Below are positions 16,079 through 24,725 of a stretch of DNA of 64,000 bases, piece by piece (within the stretch, counting starts at the first letter, position 1; each line of letters opens with the position of its first letter). A program made the translations under genes and the position numbers. The notes beneath the pieces were generated by a model. It was given only the letters and a program-made list of their open reading frames with translations. It did no database searches and was not told the DNA's origin. The stretch lies in assembly GCF_007971525.1 (NCBI RefSeq), contig NZ_CP042437.1, positions 2,604,001-2,668,000 of the forward strand. Direction: 5' to 3'. The stretch comes from Mucilaginibacter ginsenosidivorax. GTDB taxonomy: Bacteria; Bacteroidota; Bacteroidia; Sphingobacteriales; Sphingobacteriaceae.

Positions 16079-16897
16079 ATGAAAGACGATAAATTTGACG
16101 GCTTTATAAAAACGCTTTATGAAACCCATAAAGCCGAATGGGAGGCTACGCCAAAGATCAGGCAATGCGTAGGCTGGCTGTCTGATCTTTTTGAGTTTCT
16201 GTTTCCAAATAATCATGCCAACAAGCTATCGATATATGGTGGTCATTTAAAAAAGAACCAGATAGACCTGGAGAATATCCTGTTAAGCTACCTTGACCCG
16301 AAGGATATTGATATTGAAGAGGCCGTTATTTTATTTTATGATTCGCTGAACGAAGTTTACCAGGACCTGAGAAAGGATGCATCCATGATCTATGAAAAAG
16401 ATCCCGCCGCCACCAGCGTGCATGAGGTAATTGTATCTTATCCCGGTTTTTACGCAATAGCGGTTTACCGCATAGCACACCAGCTTACCCGGTTGGGCAT
16501 ACCCATTTTACCCCGGATATTATCTGAGCATGCACATGGCAAAACGGGAGTTGATATTCATCCCAAAGCGCAGATTGATACGCCTTTTTGTATAGATCAT
16601 GGCACGGGGATAGTTATTGGAGCAACCAGCACTATTGGCAAAAATGTAACCATATATCAAGGGGTAACATTAGGCGCCGCGCAGGTTAGTAAAGAACTAT
16701 CCGAAACAAAACGGCATCCTACAGTTGAGGATAACGTGGTTATTTACGCCCGCAGCACTATTTTAGGCGGCCGCACGGTAATTGGCCATAACAGCGTAAT
16801 TGGAGGCAGCGTGTTCCTGACAAAAAGCGTCCAGCCCTTTTCGCATGTTTTTAATACCCATCAATTACGAATTGAGGTAAAAGAAAACCTGCAATAA
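16079..16897 (+). CDS. epsC: serine O-acetyltransferase (EpsC/CysE type)
   Basis: 272 residues, cytoplasmic. The N-terminal half is helical; from about residue 155 there is a left-handed parallel beta-helix of hexapeptide repeats (GVDIHPKAQIDTPFCIDHGT, then IVIGATSTIGKNV and TIYQGVTLGA). The H174 region (DHGTGIVIG) is the active-site signature. It acetylates serine with acetyl-CoA to give O-acetylserine, the acceptor for sulfide in cysteine synthesis. It starts eight bases after the desulfurase cargo gene. Family 2A encapsulin operons elsewhere also carry a serine acetyltransferase, so the pairing links cysteine production with cysteine desulfuration in the shell. Confidence 0.93.
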   Translation: MKDDKFDGFIKTLYETHKAEWEATPKIRQCVGWLSDLFEFLFPNNHANKLSIYGGHLKKNQIDLENILLSYLDPKDIDIEEAVILFYDSLNEVYQDLRKDASMIYEKDPAATSVHEVIVSYPGFYAIAVYRIAHQLTRLGIPILPRILSEHAHGKTGVDIHPKAQIDTPFCIDHGTGIVIGATSTIGKNVTIYQGVTLGAAQVSKELSETKRHPTVEDNVVIYARSTILGGRTVIGHNSVIGGSVFLTKSVQPFSHVFNTHQLRIEVKENLQ

Positions 16898-16908
16898 TTT
16901 TTTTTAAC

Positions 16909-18168
16909 ATGGTTTCTAAACTTAACTCATCAGAGATAATTCATTTCCTGCTTATTCTGTTGATAATCCTGATACCTGCAAGGCTTTTAGGCGAATTGTG
17001 CCGCAGGTATAAATTACCAGCCATAATAGGCGAGATTTTCGCGGGCATTATTGTTGGCCCTACGCTTCTGGGGTTGTTATTTCCATCTGTGTTTAAAGAT
17101 ATTTTTCTTGCAACACCGCATGCTTTCGAAGCATTTGATGGCATTGCCAATATTGGCATTATCTTACTGATGTTTATTGCAGGCTTTGAAGTAGATCTGA
17201 AGCAGATAAGGCAGAATGGAAAACAGGCCATCAGTATTAGTCTTACGGGTATTATATTCCCTTTTGCCATTGGTTTTGCTTCGGTATGGTATCTGTACCA
17301 GAGTCATTTTGCCAATGGCTTTAATAACCAGCTGGTCACGTCCCTGTTTTTCGGAACGGCATTGTCTATCACCGCGCTGTCGGTAATTACCAAAATACTG
17401 CTCGACCTGGATATCCTGAACACCCGCATAGGCAACATCGTATTAACTGCTGCCATGGTTGATGATTTCCTGGGTTGGATCTTATTCTCTGTAATTATCC
17501 AGCTAATGAATGTGGGCAAAGGCGAAGCATCATTCTGGTCGGTAAGTATTGTGGTGCTTTATGCCGTTTTCATGTTAACAGCTGGCCGGTGGCTCATCCA
17601 CAAACTATTGGCTTTTGCGGGTAAAGGCGAAAAGCCCGGCCGTGTGCTTACTATGGCCGTTTGCCTTTGTTTAATCAGCGCCTGTATTACCGAAGGCCTT
17701 GGGGTGCGCGGTATATTTGGCGCCTTCCTGGTTGGTGTGGGCATCAATGATTCGGTGTACTTTACAGAGAAACATAAGCATGTATTACACCAGTTTACCA
17801 TCAATGTACTGGCTCCTCTCTTTTTTGCCTCGGTTGGCTTAAGGCTTAATTTTATAGCCAATTTTAACCTTGAGGTGGTGGTAATTATATTGATTATTGC
17901 CTGCCTGGCCAAATTACTTGGCGCGGGCATTGGCAGCGCCATGAGCGGCATGAGCAAGAATGAATCTATAGCGGTAGCATTTGGCATGAATGCCAGGGGA
18001 TCGCAGGAAATTGTGCTGGGCTTATTGGCCTTACAGGCAAAAATTATAAGCGAACCGGTATTTGAAGGCCTGGTTGTGATGACGGTGGTTACCATGATCA
18101 TCTCCGGGCCGATCATGAAACATTACTTTTTGAAGGAGCAAAAACTGCAGTTAGTTGAACCAACCTGA
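16909..18168 (+). CDS. cation:proton antiporter (CPA2, KefB-like)
   Basis: 419 residues, about 12 transmembrane helices, almost no soluble tail. Family segments are YKLPAIIGEIFAGIIVGPTL near 34-53, FIAGFEVDLKQIR near 86-98, and VDDFLGWILF in the middle, the site of ion-binding aspartates. It lacks the TrkA-N domain of full KefB/KefC, so it is a transport core only. It follows the serine acetyltransferase by 11 bases and is therefore probably co-transcribed with the encapsulin shell and cargo. I do not know an established role for an antiporter in encapsulin operons. It may adjust pH or ions during sulfur or cysteine stress. Confidence 0.85.
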   Translation: MVSKLNSSEIIHFLLILLIILIPARLLGELCRRYKLPAIIGEIFAGIIVGPTLLGLLFPSVFKDIFLATPHAFEAFDGIANIGIILLMFIAGFEVDLKQIRQNGKQAISISLTGIIFPFAIGFASVWYLYQSHFANGFNNQLVTSLFFGTALSITALSVITKILLDLDILNTRIGNIVLTAAMVDDFLGWILFSVIIQLMNVGKGEASFWSVSIVVLYAVFMLTAGRWLIHKLLAFAGKGEKPGRVLTMAVCLCLISACITEGLGVRGIFGAFLVGVGINDSVYFTEKHKHVLHQFTINVLAPLFFASVGLRLNFIANFNLEVVVIILIIACLAKLLGAGIGSAMSGMSKNESIAVAFGMNARGSQEIVLGLLALQAKIISEPVFEGLVVMTVVTMIISGPIMKHYFLKEQKLQLVEPT

Positions 18169-18197
18169 TCATCCCCCAAACTTCACAACATCTCCAT

Positions 18198-18234
18198 AAA
18201 AGCCCGCAAATCGATGTGATGTGCAGGCTTTTAT
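18198..18234 (+). terminator. terminator of the encapsulin operon
   Basis: AAAAGCC (18198-18204) pairs with GGCTTTT (18226-18232), with additional GCA/TGC pairing inside, followed by a T/A-rich tail. It lies about 30 bases after the antiporter stop codon. Confidence 0.55.
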
Positions 18235-18580
18235 ATTTAGTCAATTGGCTGTATTAAGCCATGATGTATTCCCCGGTCAGTCAGCGCAAACACAGCTGAT
18301 TGGGTTAACATAACTTAACATAGTTCAGGTAAAATATTTGCAAATACTTAATAGTCAATAATTTATAATTAACCATGGTTAACACTAAACTGAGCGCGCA
18401 GTTTGGGCGCATACAAATACTTGTGCCTGTTATTGGCCGATACAAGTCGCTTCGGTAGGTGGATCATTTAACCAGGATCAGCCAATAAAAACAATTCTTG
18501 TTTGATGCTTATATCGCTCATTGCATTAGCTATTTAGATGCGTTTGCCCGTCCCGGCCGGCAAGAAGCCTGGCTACGCCA
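18235..18580. other. gap between convergent encapsulin and sulfatase operons
   Basis: No supported gene. It contains two short sequences that recur near 58.4 kb: the 20-mer starting TGGGTTAACATAACTTAACA (18301-18320) and AGATGCGTTTGCCC (18536-18549). A 27-codon ORF at 18375-18458 has no supporting feature. No strong minus-strand terminator for the sulfatase operon was seen. Confidence 0.5.
18301..18320. repeat. 20-bp repeat, copy 1
   Basis: TGGGTTAACATAACTTAACA is identical to the reverse complement of 58395-58414. Each copy lies just beyond the 3' end of a minus-strand gene and is accompanied by AGATGCGTTTGCCC (18536-18549 here, 58419-58432 there). Confidence 0.6.
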
Positions 18581-20164
18581 CTAAAGATTTGCTATTTTAC
18601 TCCAGTCAACAACACCCACTTTTACTGCCCATTGACCATACTCGTCCTTAAGCTGATTGACTAACGCAGGAAACTTATCTGCTAAATTGTTTATTTCAGA
18701 TCTATCTGCATTAAGGTTATATAACTCCCAGGGCTGTCCCGATTCGGCAACCAGTTTCCATTTGCCTTTCCTTATGGCCCGGCTGCCTTCATGCTCCCAA
18801 AACAGTGTTTTATTACCGGTGTAAGGTTTGCGTTTAAATGCGTCAACCAAACTAACACCAGCCAGCGGTGTAAGCTGCCTGTTTTTAAATTGAGTTGGAT
18901 ATTTTACACCTGCCAGATCAAGACAAGTGGGCATCAGATCTATCAGGTGACCGGGACTATCATTGGTGCTACCTGCTTTGATGTGCCCCGGATACCACGC
19001 TATGAGTGGTGTTGCTATGCCGCCCTCATGCGTATTGCGTTTAAACAATTTAAACGGTGTATTACTTACATTGGCCCAGGGTATCTCGTAACTATCTATA
19101 GAATTTACCGAGCCCGGCACGCCGGATTTTTGAATGACTGTAGATAAACTTTTTACTTCATCGGCACTGCCGCCATTGTCGGATGCAAAAAGGATGATGG
19201 TATTCTTATCTTTTCCAAGTTGCTTTAATTTAGTTATAATTTCGCCTATACAGGCATCCATCCTGTAAACCATGGCCGCGTAGATGGCCATGCGGGTGTC
19301 CCATTTATCTTTTTCTTCAGGAGATAGTGAATCCCAGGCCGGTGCACGCTTATCGCGGGCAGATAATTGCCATTGCTTTTTGATGATATCTGCAGCAAGC
19401 TGTTTTTCGTAGCGTTGTTTTCGCAACACGTCCCAGCCTTTAAGGTATTGGCCCTTATATTTTGCAATATCCTGTGGCAAGGCCTGGATAGGCCAGTGCG
19501 GGGCATTGTAGGCCACATACATAAAGAAAGGTTTTTGCTGCGCTTTGATCTCGTCTAAAGATTTGACGGCAAAATCTGTAATGGCCTGCGTTAGATATTT
19601 TGAAGTATCGTTCCGGGTTACTTCTTTATCATTAAGCATAAAAGTGATCTTGCTGCCATCATTATACAGCGGTGCCGAATTAAAGTAGCTGCTGCCATTG
19701 TTCAACATCGTAAACGATCTGTCGAACCCACGATTATACGCCAGTGCCGATTGCTGTAAACCTACATGCCATTTTCCCGATACTATGGTATTATAACCAG
19801 CTTCATCTTTTAGCAACTCGGCAATGGTGGCGCTGTTTTCATTTAAAAATCCCTGGTATGCGGGCGAGCCCTTATATTTTATCATATCGCCAACGCCTGC
19901 CTGGTGCGGGTACAAACCAGTTAACAGCGCCGCGCGCGAGGGGCAACACCGGCCTGCATTATAAAACTGGGTCATTTTAAGGCCTTCATGCGCCAGTCGG
20001 TCAATATTGGGCGTGCTGATTTCTGACCCAAAACAGCCTATATCAGAAAAGCCCATATCGTCGGCCAGGATGATGACGATATTGGGCTTTTGTTTAGGGG
20101 CCTGCCCAAATGCAGGCCCCATATACAATATAGGGAGAAGTAAGCAACAGATTCGTTTTAGCAT
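18581..20164 (-). CDS. sulfatase (arylsulfatase-like), formylglycine type
   Basis: 527 residues with a signal peptide ending near residue 20. The type I sulfatase core is present: calcium ligands D35-D36 in ILADDMGFSD, and the formylglycine motif C73-C-P-S-R77 followed by AALLTGLYPHQ, in which C73 is oxidised to formylglycine. A second conserved block is SGKWHVGL. It cleaves sulfate esters in the periplasm or at the surface. It is the last gene of the SusC-to-sulfatase operon, nine bases after the rhodanese-thioredoxin gene. It is more distant from the two tandem sulfatases upstream. The natural substrate cannot be inferred from sequence alone. Confidence 0.92.
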   Translation of the reverse strand: MLKRICCLLLPILYMGPAFGQAPKQKPNIVIILADDMGFSDIGCFGSEISTPNIDRLAHEGLKMTQFYNAGRCCPSRAALLTGLYPHQAGVGDMIKYKGSPAYQGFLNENSATIAELLKDEAGYNTIVSGKWHVGLQQSALAYNRGFDRSFTMLNNGSSYFNSAPLYNDGSKITFMLNDKEVTRNDTSKYLTQAITDFAVKSLDEIKAQQKPFFMYVAYNAPHWPIQALPQDIAKYKGQYLKGWDVLRKQRYEKQLAADIIKKQWQLSARDKRAPAWDSLSPEEKDKWDTRMAIYAAMVYRMDACIGEIITKLKQLGKDKNTIILFASDNGGSADEVKSLSTVIQKSGVPGSVNSIDSYEIPWANVSNTPFKLFKRNTHEGGIATPLIAWYPGHIKAGSTNDSPGHLIDLMPTCLDLAGVKYPTQFKNRQLTPLAGVSLVDAFKRKPYTGNKTLFWEHEGSRAIRKGKWKLVAESGQPWELYNLNADRSEINNLADKFPALVNQLKDEYGQWAVKVGVVDWSKIANL

Positions 20165-20173
20165 AGCTTTGCT

Positions 20174-20905
20174 TTATTTACCATTGGCGGCCAGCCCAGT
20201 TTTTACCTGTTCGACGACGGTCTCAATTTGAGTAGTTGACGAAAAGCCCTGCTTTTTCCAAACTTCCCTGCCGTTTTTATACAGTACCAGTGTTGGCAGC
20301 ACGTTTACTTTTAACTCTTTGGCAAGTGCGGTATTGTCATAAACTTCAATACTGATCACCTTTGGTGTAAAGGCGGAATTGGCTTTCAATGAATCGAGCA
20401 CAGGCACCAGTTTTTTGCAGGCGCCACAATACCTCGATCCAAAATCGACCAACACCAATGGCGATGAAGCGGCCAATTCGGTAAACTGGGCACTTGAAAG
20501 CGACACGCCTTTTTTTGTTGTTGAAATAATGGGATAACCCGAGCCAATCCAGTTGGCCAAACCGCCGGGAAGCTCTTCTACATCTTTAAAGCCTTTGGCC
20601 CGCAATTCGCGCGATAACACCGCGCTACGACCATTGGCTATCGAATAAACAAACGTTGGTTTATTCTTATCCAGCCCATCAAGTTTTTGCTGATAGTCGG
20701 CAGCTTTGGCATCAACATTTGTAGCCCCTTTAATGTGGTTTTGCGCAAACTCCTCGGCAGCGCGGGCATCAAGTATCTGCGGGTCTTTAGCCTGTTTTAA
20801 TTTAGCCGCAAAGGCCTCCAGCGATAACAAGGCAGGCGCTTGCGCTTTTACCTCGCCGGTAAAAATTACCAGCAGGGCCAGTAAAATAGTTTTTAAGTTT
20901 TTCAT
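20174..20905 (-). CDS. secreted rhodanese-thioredoxin fusion, rhodanese Cys replaced by Ser
   Basis: 243 residues with a signal peptide ending near residue 21 (VKAQ). Residues about 27-128 form a rhodanese domain with the usual landmarks (LDARAAEEFAQNHIKGA, then ELPGGLANW), but the active-site loop reads VYSIANGRS, so the catalytic cysteine is Ser88 (codon TCG). Residues about 135-243 form a thioredoxin domain with C160-G-A-C163 and the cis-proline P204 in NVLPTLVLYKNG. The rhodanese half should not carry a persulfide; it may only bind ligand while the thioredoxin half does thiol-disulfide exchange in the periplasm. It lies between sulfatases in the operon. Confidence 0.88.
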   Translation of the reverse strand: MKNLKTILLALLVIFTGEVKAQAPALLSLEAFAAKLKQAKDPQILDARAAEEFAQNHIKGATNVDAKAADYQQKLDGLDKNKPTFVYSIANGRSAVLSRELRAKGFKDVEELPGGLANWIGSGYPIISTTKKGVSLSSAQFTELAASSPLVLVDFGSRYCGACKKLVPVLDSLKANSAFTPKVISIEVYDNTALAKELKVNVLPTLVLYKNGREVWKKQGFSSTTQIETVVEQVKTGLAANGK

Positions 20906-20931
20906 GATGTTAATTTTTAAATACTATCATT

Positions 20932-22812
20932 TTAATTGTTGTTCTCAAGGTGATGGATCTTTTTGTTGTTAATATCATCCCTATCGATAAATGGATACAC
21001 GTGGTTCTTTTTAGCTTCGGCGTCAAATAAATCCTTAAGCTCCTTTAGCTTCTCAGGGTATTTTTTAGCCAGGTCAACACGTTCGTTAAAATCTTCGTTC
21101 AGGTTATACAGTTTCCAAACGTCTTTATCATAATTACGCTCGGGGATTGTTTTCTCCTTCGGAAAGTTTATCAGGTCTACGTTATCCGGGCGGTGCGCTG
21201 CCTCGGCCTTCCAGCCATCTTTATAGATAGACCTCGAAGTAAAAATGTAATAGTACTGTTGGGTATGCAACGATTTTGCCTGGGCATTATTAAACGAACT
21301 GAACAGCGATTTACCTTGCAGCGTATCCTGTTTAATACCTTTGATATAGCCGGGAAGTTTTAAACCGGCAGCTTCGATGGTTGTAGGGAAAATATCCGAA
21401 ACGTGGCCATATTGCGTGCGGATGCCGCCTTTTTCGGTGATCCCCTTTGGATAATAAACAATCAACGGGTTATGGGTACCACCCTCGGCATCAGCATCCG
21501 ATTTCCAGTATTTAAACGGCGTGTTAGCCGCCTGTGCCCAACCTAAAGGGTAGTTGGTTGAAGCTTCGGGCGTGCCGATGGTTTCGTAATCGCTCTCGTT
21601 CTTTTTAATATAATCAGCCTCAAGCGTAGTAAGGGCGGAGTTTTTAGGGTTGATAACACCGTGAACGGTTCCTTCCTTGCTTGCACCGTTATCCCCTATC
21701 ATCACAAAAACCAAGGTATTATCAAACTGGTCCGATGCTTTCAGGTAGCTGATAACCCGGCCCACCTGGTTGTCGATATAGGTAAGGTAGCCGGCATAAA
21801 CTTCCATAAAACGGGCATACAGTTTCTTTTGATCGGCAGGCAAGCTATTCCAGGCCTGGATACGTTCATTGCGTTCGGGCAGTTTGGCATAAGCGGGAAT
21901 GTAGCCTGCTTTTTTCTGGTTGTCAAAAACCCGTTGGCGGTATACATCCCAACCCTCATCAAATTTGCCTTTGTAAAGGTCGCTCCATTCATGGCTTACC
22001 TGGTGCGGTGCATGTGTGGCGCCAGGGGCGTAATACAAAAAGAAAGGCTGATCGGGTGCTGCTTTATGCGCAGCATCGATATAAGCGATGGCTTTGTCGG
22101 TGATCTGCTCGTTCAGGTTACGGCCATCTGGTTTAATGTGGAAGTTATCCTCCACCAAATGCGGCGGGTTATATTGGTCGGTTGCCGATTCCAGGAAACC
22201 GAAGTGATGGTCAAAACCTTTACCAGTAGGCCAGCGGTCAAATGGGCCAACAGCCGTGGTATCCTCATCGGGTGTTACCCCCCATTTGCCCACCGCGAAA
22301 GTACTGTACCCGTTGGCGCGAAGCGCTTCGGCAATGGTGCCTTTGTCCGCCGGTATACGGCCATCATAACCGGGAAAACCGGCCGCAGTTGAGGCATGGG
22401 CAAAATTACCCATGTGCACGTAATGATGGTTACGCCCGGTAAGTAATGACGAGCGTGTTGGCGCGCAGATACCAGCCGTATGGAAGTTGGTATAACGCAA
22501 TCCGTTGTTAGCCAACGTATCAAAGTTAGGTGTGCTGATAAGCCCGCCGAAAGTACCGGATGCGCCAAAGCCTACGTCATCCAACAGTATCCAAACAATA
22601 TTGGGGGCACCTTTGGGCGCTTTGAGTGGTTTGTTCCACCACTCTTTTGATTCGGCAAGTGTTTTTCCTTCCACGCCTTTGTAAGTGGAGAGGTCAATAG
22701 GCGCTATGTTTTGCGGCGTTACCGGCACCTGTGGCAACTGCGCAAAAGCAGGCGCACTAAACGCAACGGCTATGGCCGATAGGGCAATAATTCGATGATA
22801 GGCGTATTTCAT
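20932..22812 (-). CDS. arylsulfatase, formylglycine type (tandem copy 2)
   Basis: 626 residues with a signal peptide ending near residue 24 (PAFAQ). Sulfatase core: LLDDVGFG at 76-83 for metal binding, the formylglycine motif C116-A-P-T-R120 followed by SSLLTGRNHH, and AVGKWGVTPDED further on. It belongs to the large arylsulfatase group of about 530-780 residues that includes Pseudomonas AtsA, not to typical polysaccharide exo-sulfatases. It is highly similar over its length to the neighbouring sulfatase at 22830-24713, an evident tandem duplication, 17 bases apart. It needs a maturase (FGE or anSME) not found in this window. Confidence 0.93.
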   Translation of the reverse strand: MKYAYHRIIALSAIAVAFSAPAFAQLPQVPVTPQNIAPIDLSTYKGVEGKTLAESKEWWNKPLKAPKGAPNIVWILLDDVGFGASGTFGGLISTPNFDTLANNGLRYTNFHTAGICAPTRSSLLTGRNHHYVHMGNFAHASTAAGFPGYDGRIPADKGTIAEALRANGYSTFAVGKWGVTPDEDTTAVGPFDRWPTGKGFDHHFGFLESATDQYNPPHLVEDNFHIKPDGRNLNEQITDKAIAYIDAAHKAAPDQPFFLYYAPGATHAPHQVSHEWSDLYKGKFDEGWDVYRQRVFDNQKKAGYIPAYAKLPERNERIQAWNSLPADQKKLYARFMEVYAGYLTYIDNQVGRVISYLKASDQFDNTLVFVMIGDNGASKEGTVHGVINPKNSALTTLEADYIKKNESDYETIGTPEASTNYPLGWAQAANTPFKYWKSDADAEGGTHNPLIVYYPKGITEKGGIRTQYGHVSDIFPTTIEAAGLKLPGYIKGIKQDTLQGKSLFSSFNNAQAKSLHTQQYYYIFTSRSIYKDGWKAEAAHRPDNVDLINFPKEKTIPERNYDKDVWKLYNLNEDFNERVDLAKKYPEKLKELKDLFDAEAKKNHVYPFIDRDDINNKKIHHLENNN

Positions 22813-22829
22813 AATCGTACTATTTAGTT

Positions 22830-24713
22830 TTACTTTTTATAGTTTTTGTGGATGCGCTGGTGGTAAACATCGTACCAGTCGATAAACGGATACAGGTTGT
22901 TCTTTTTAGCCTGCTGGTCAAAAACCGCTTTAAGCTCTTTTAGCTTTTCAGGGTATTTTTTTGCCAGGTCAATACGCTCATTAAAATCCTGGTTAAGGTT
23001 GTATAGTTCCCATACATCTTCGTCAAAGCTTTTATCGGGCACGTTCTGGCCCACTTTAAAATCGCCCAGCTCTACATTGTCCGGGTGATGCGCCGCCTCT
23101 GCTTTCCAGCCATCGCTGTAAACCGAGCGTGAGCCAAAAATGTAGTAATGCTGCAAAACATGTCGTGCTGGCGCTTCAGGATGATCGAAGGAGTATACCA
23201 GCGATGTGCCCTGTATGGTGTCCTGCTTAATACCCCTGATATACTCCGGTAGTTTAATACCTGTAAACTCCAGCGTGGTAGGCAGCACATCAATTACATG
23301 GCCATATTGGGTACGGATAGTCCCTTTATCTTTAATACCCTTTGGATAATACACAATAAGCGGATTGCGTGTTCCGCCTTCTGAATTGGCATCCTGTTTC
23401 CAGTATTTAAATGGTGTATTAGCGGCCTGTGCCCAGCCCAGCGGGTAATTGGTAGTTGCCTGCGGCGTGCCTATATCGGTAATATCTTCAATGTTGGTTT
23501 TTAGGTAGGTATCTTCGGCTACCAGTTTTGGCGAATTCTTTTTTGGGTTGATAACACCGTGAACCGTACCCTCCTTACTGGCCCCGTTATCGCCAATGAT
23601 TACAAATACCAATGTATTATCCAGCTGGCCGCTTTGTTTTAAATGACTGATAAGCCTGCCAACTTCATGATCGGTATAGGTTAAATATCCGGCGTAAACT
23701 TCCATGAAACGGGCATAAAGCTTTTTCTCTGCCGCTGGTAATGAGTTCCAGGCCGGGATACGTGGGTTGCGCTCGGGCAGTTTGGCATAGGCGGGAATAA
23801 TGCCCAGTTGTTTTTGCCGGGCTATAACTTTTTCCCTGAAATCATCCCAGCCGCTGTCAAACTGGCCCTTGTAGAGGTCGCTCCACTCGGTGGCTACCTG
23901 GTGCGGCGAGTGGGTAGCTCCCGGCGCGTAGTATAAAAAGAATGGCTTATCGGGCGCTGCTTTATGCTGGCGGGTTAAGTAAAATATGGCCTTATCGGTT
24001 ATCTGTTCGTTAAGGTGGCGGCCATCCGGTGTTGCATGGGCGTTGTCCTCAACCAAATCCGGCTTGTACTGATCGGTAGCCGATCCTAAAAATCCGAAGA
24101 AATGATCAAAACCTTTGCCTGTAGGCCAGCGATCAAACGGGCCCGCATCGGTAGCATCCTCATCAGGTGTAAGCCCGTATTTGCCTACAGCAAAAGTATT
24201 GTAGCCATTCTCGCGCAATATTTCGGCAATGGTTCCCTTGTCAGATGGAATACGACCATCATAACCGGGGAAACCGGCTGACATGGTTATGTGCGAAAAA
24301 CCGCCCTCATGAACATAGTGGTGATTACGCCCGGTAAGCAGCGCCGAACGTGTTGGCGCGCAAATACCGGCCGTATGAAAGTTGGTATAACGCAGCCCAT
24401 TACTGGCCAGCGTATCAAAATTGGGGGTTTTAATAATGCCGCCAAAAGTGCTTGATGCACCAAAGCCAACATCATCTAAAATTATCCATAATACGTTTGG
24501 CGCACCGGCGGGTGCTTTATGAGGCTCGGGCCACCACTCCTTTGAATCATCAAGCGTTTTACCCACTACGCCGCCATAAGGCTGATTATTTTGGGCCTTT
24601 GCACTTTGCAGCCCTATTAAACCAATGGCCATTATAACAGGCCATATCTTTTTATGGTAACCGGTTTCGGAATTTCCCGGCAGTTTTTTATTCAACTTGT
24701 TTAATATCTTCAT
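22830..24713 (-). CDS. arylsulfatase, formylglycine type (tandem copy 1)
   Basis: 627 residues with a longer N-terminus; the signal sequence is at about 22-40 (SAKAQ). LDDVGFG at 80-86, formylglycine motif C118-A-P-T-R122 followed by SALLTGRNHHYVH, then AVGKYGLTPDED. The sister gene differs at GKYG versus GKWG. The C-terminal third (TQYGHVIDVLPTTLE, then YNLNQDFNERIDLAKKYPEK) is the arylsulfatase ending. It hydrolyses sulfate esters outside the cytoplasm and follows the single-domain rhodanese gene by 12 bases. Confidence 0.93.
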   Translation of the reverse strand: MKILNKLNKKLPGNSETGYHKKIWPVIMAIGLIGLQSAKAQNNQPYGGVVGKTLDDSKEWWPEPHKAPAGAPNVLWIILDDVGFGASSTFGGIIKTPNFDTLASNGLRYTNFHTAGICAPTRSALLTGRNHHYVHEGGFSHITMSAGFPGYDGRIPSDKGTIAEILRENGYNTFAVGKYGLTPDEDATDAGPFDRWPTGKGFDHFFGFLGSATDQYKPDLVEDNAHATPDGRHLNEQITDKAIFYLTRQHKAAPDKPFFLYYAPGATHSPHQVATEWSDLYKGQFDSGWDDFREKVIARQKQLGIIPAYAKLPERNPRIPAWNSLPAAEKKLYARFMEVYAGYLTYTDHEVGRLISHLKQSGQLDNTLVFVIIGDNGASKEGTVHGVINPKKNSPKLVAEDTYLKTNIEDITDIGTPQATTNYPLGWAQAANTPFKYWKQDANSEGGTRNPLIVYYPKGIKDKGTIRTQYGHVIDVLPTTLEFTGIKLPEYIRGIKQDTIQGTSLVYSFDHPEAPARHVLQHYYIFGSRSVYSDGWKAEAAHHPDNVELGDFKVGQNVPDKSFDEDVWELYNLNQDFNERIDLAKKYPEKLKELKAVFDQQAKKNNLYPFIDWYDVYHQRIHKNYKK

Positions 24714-24725
24714 GATATGTGTATG

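Noticed and set aside
17559..18116. 185-codon minus-strand ORF opposite the antiporter
   Set aside because: Antisense shadow; composition follows the complementary membrane-protein codons.
18375..18458. 27-codon plus-strand ORF between the encapsulin and sulfatase operons
   Set aside because: No promoter, no recognisable sequence, not coupled to a neighbour; ORFs of this length are expected by chance.
21661..22392. 243-codon plus-strand ORF opposite a sulfatase
   Set aside because: Antisense shadow of the sulfatase at 20932-22812.
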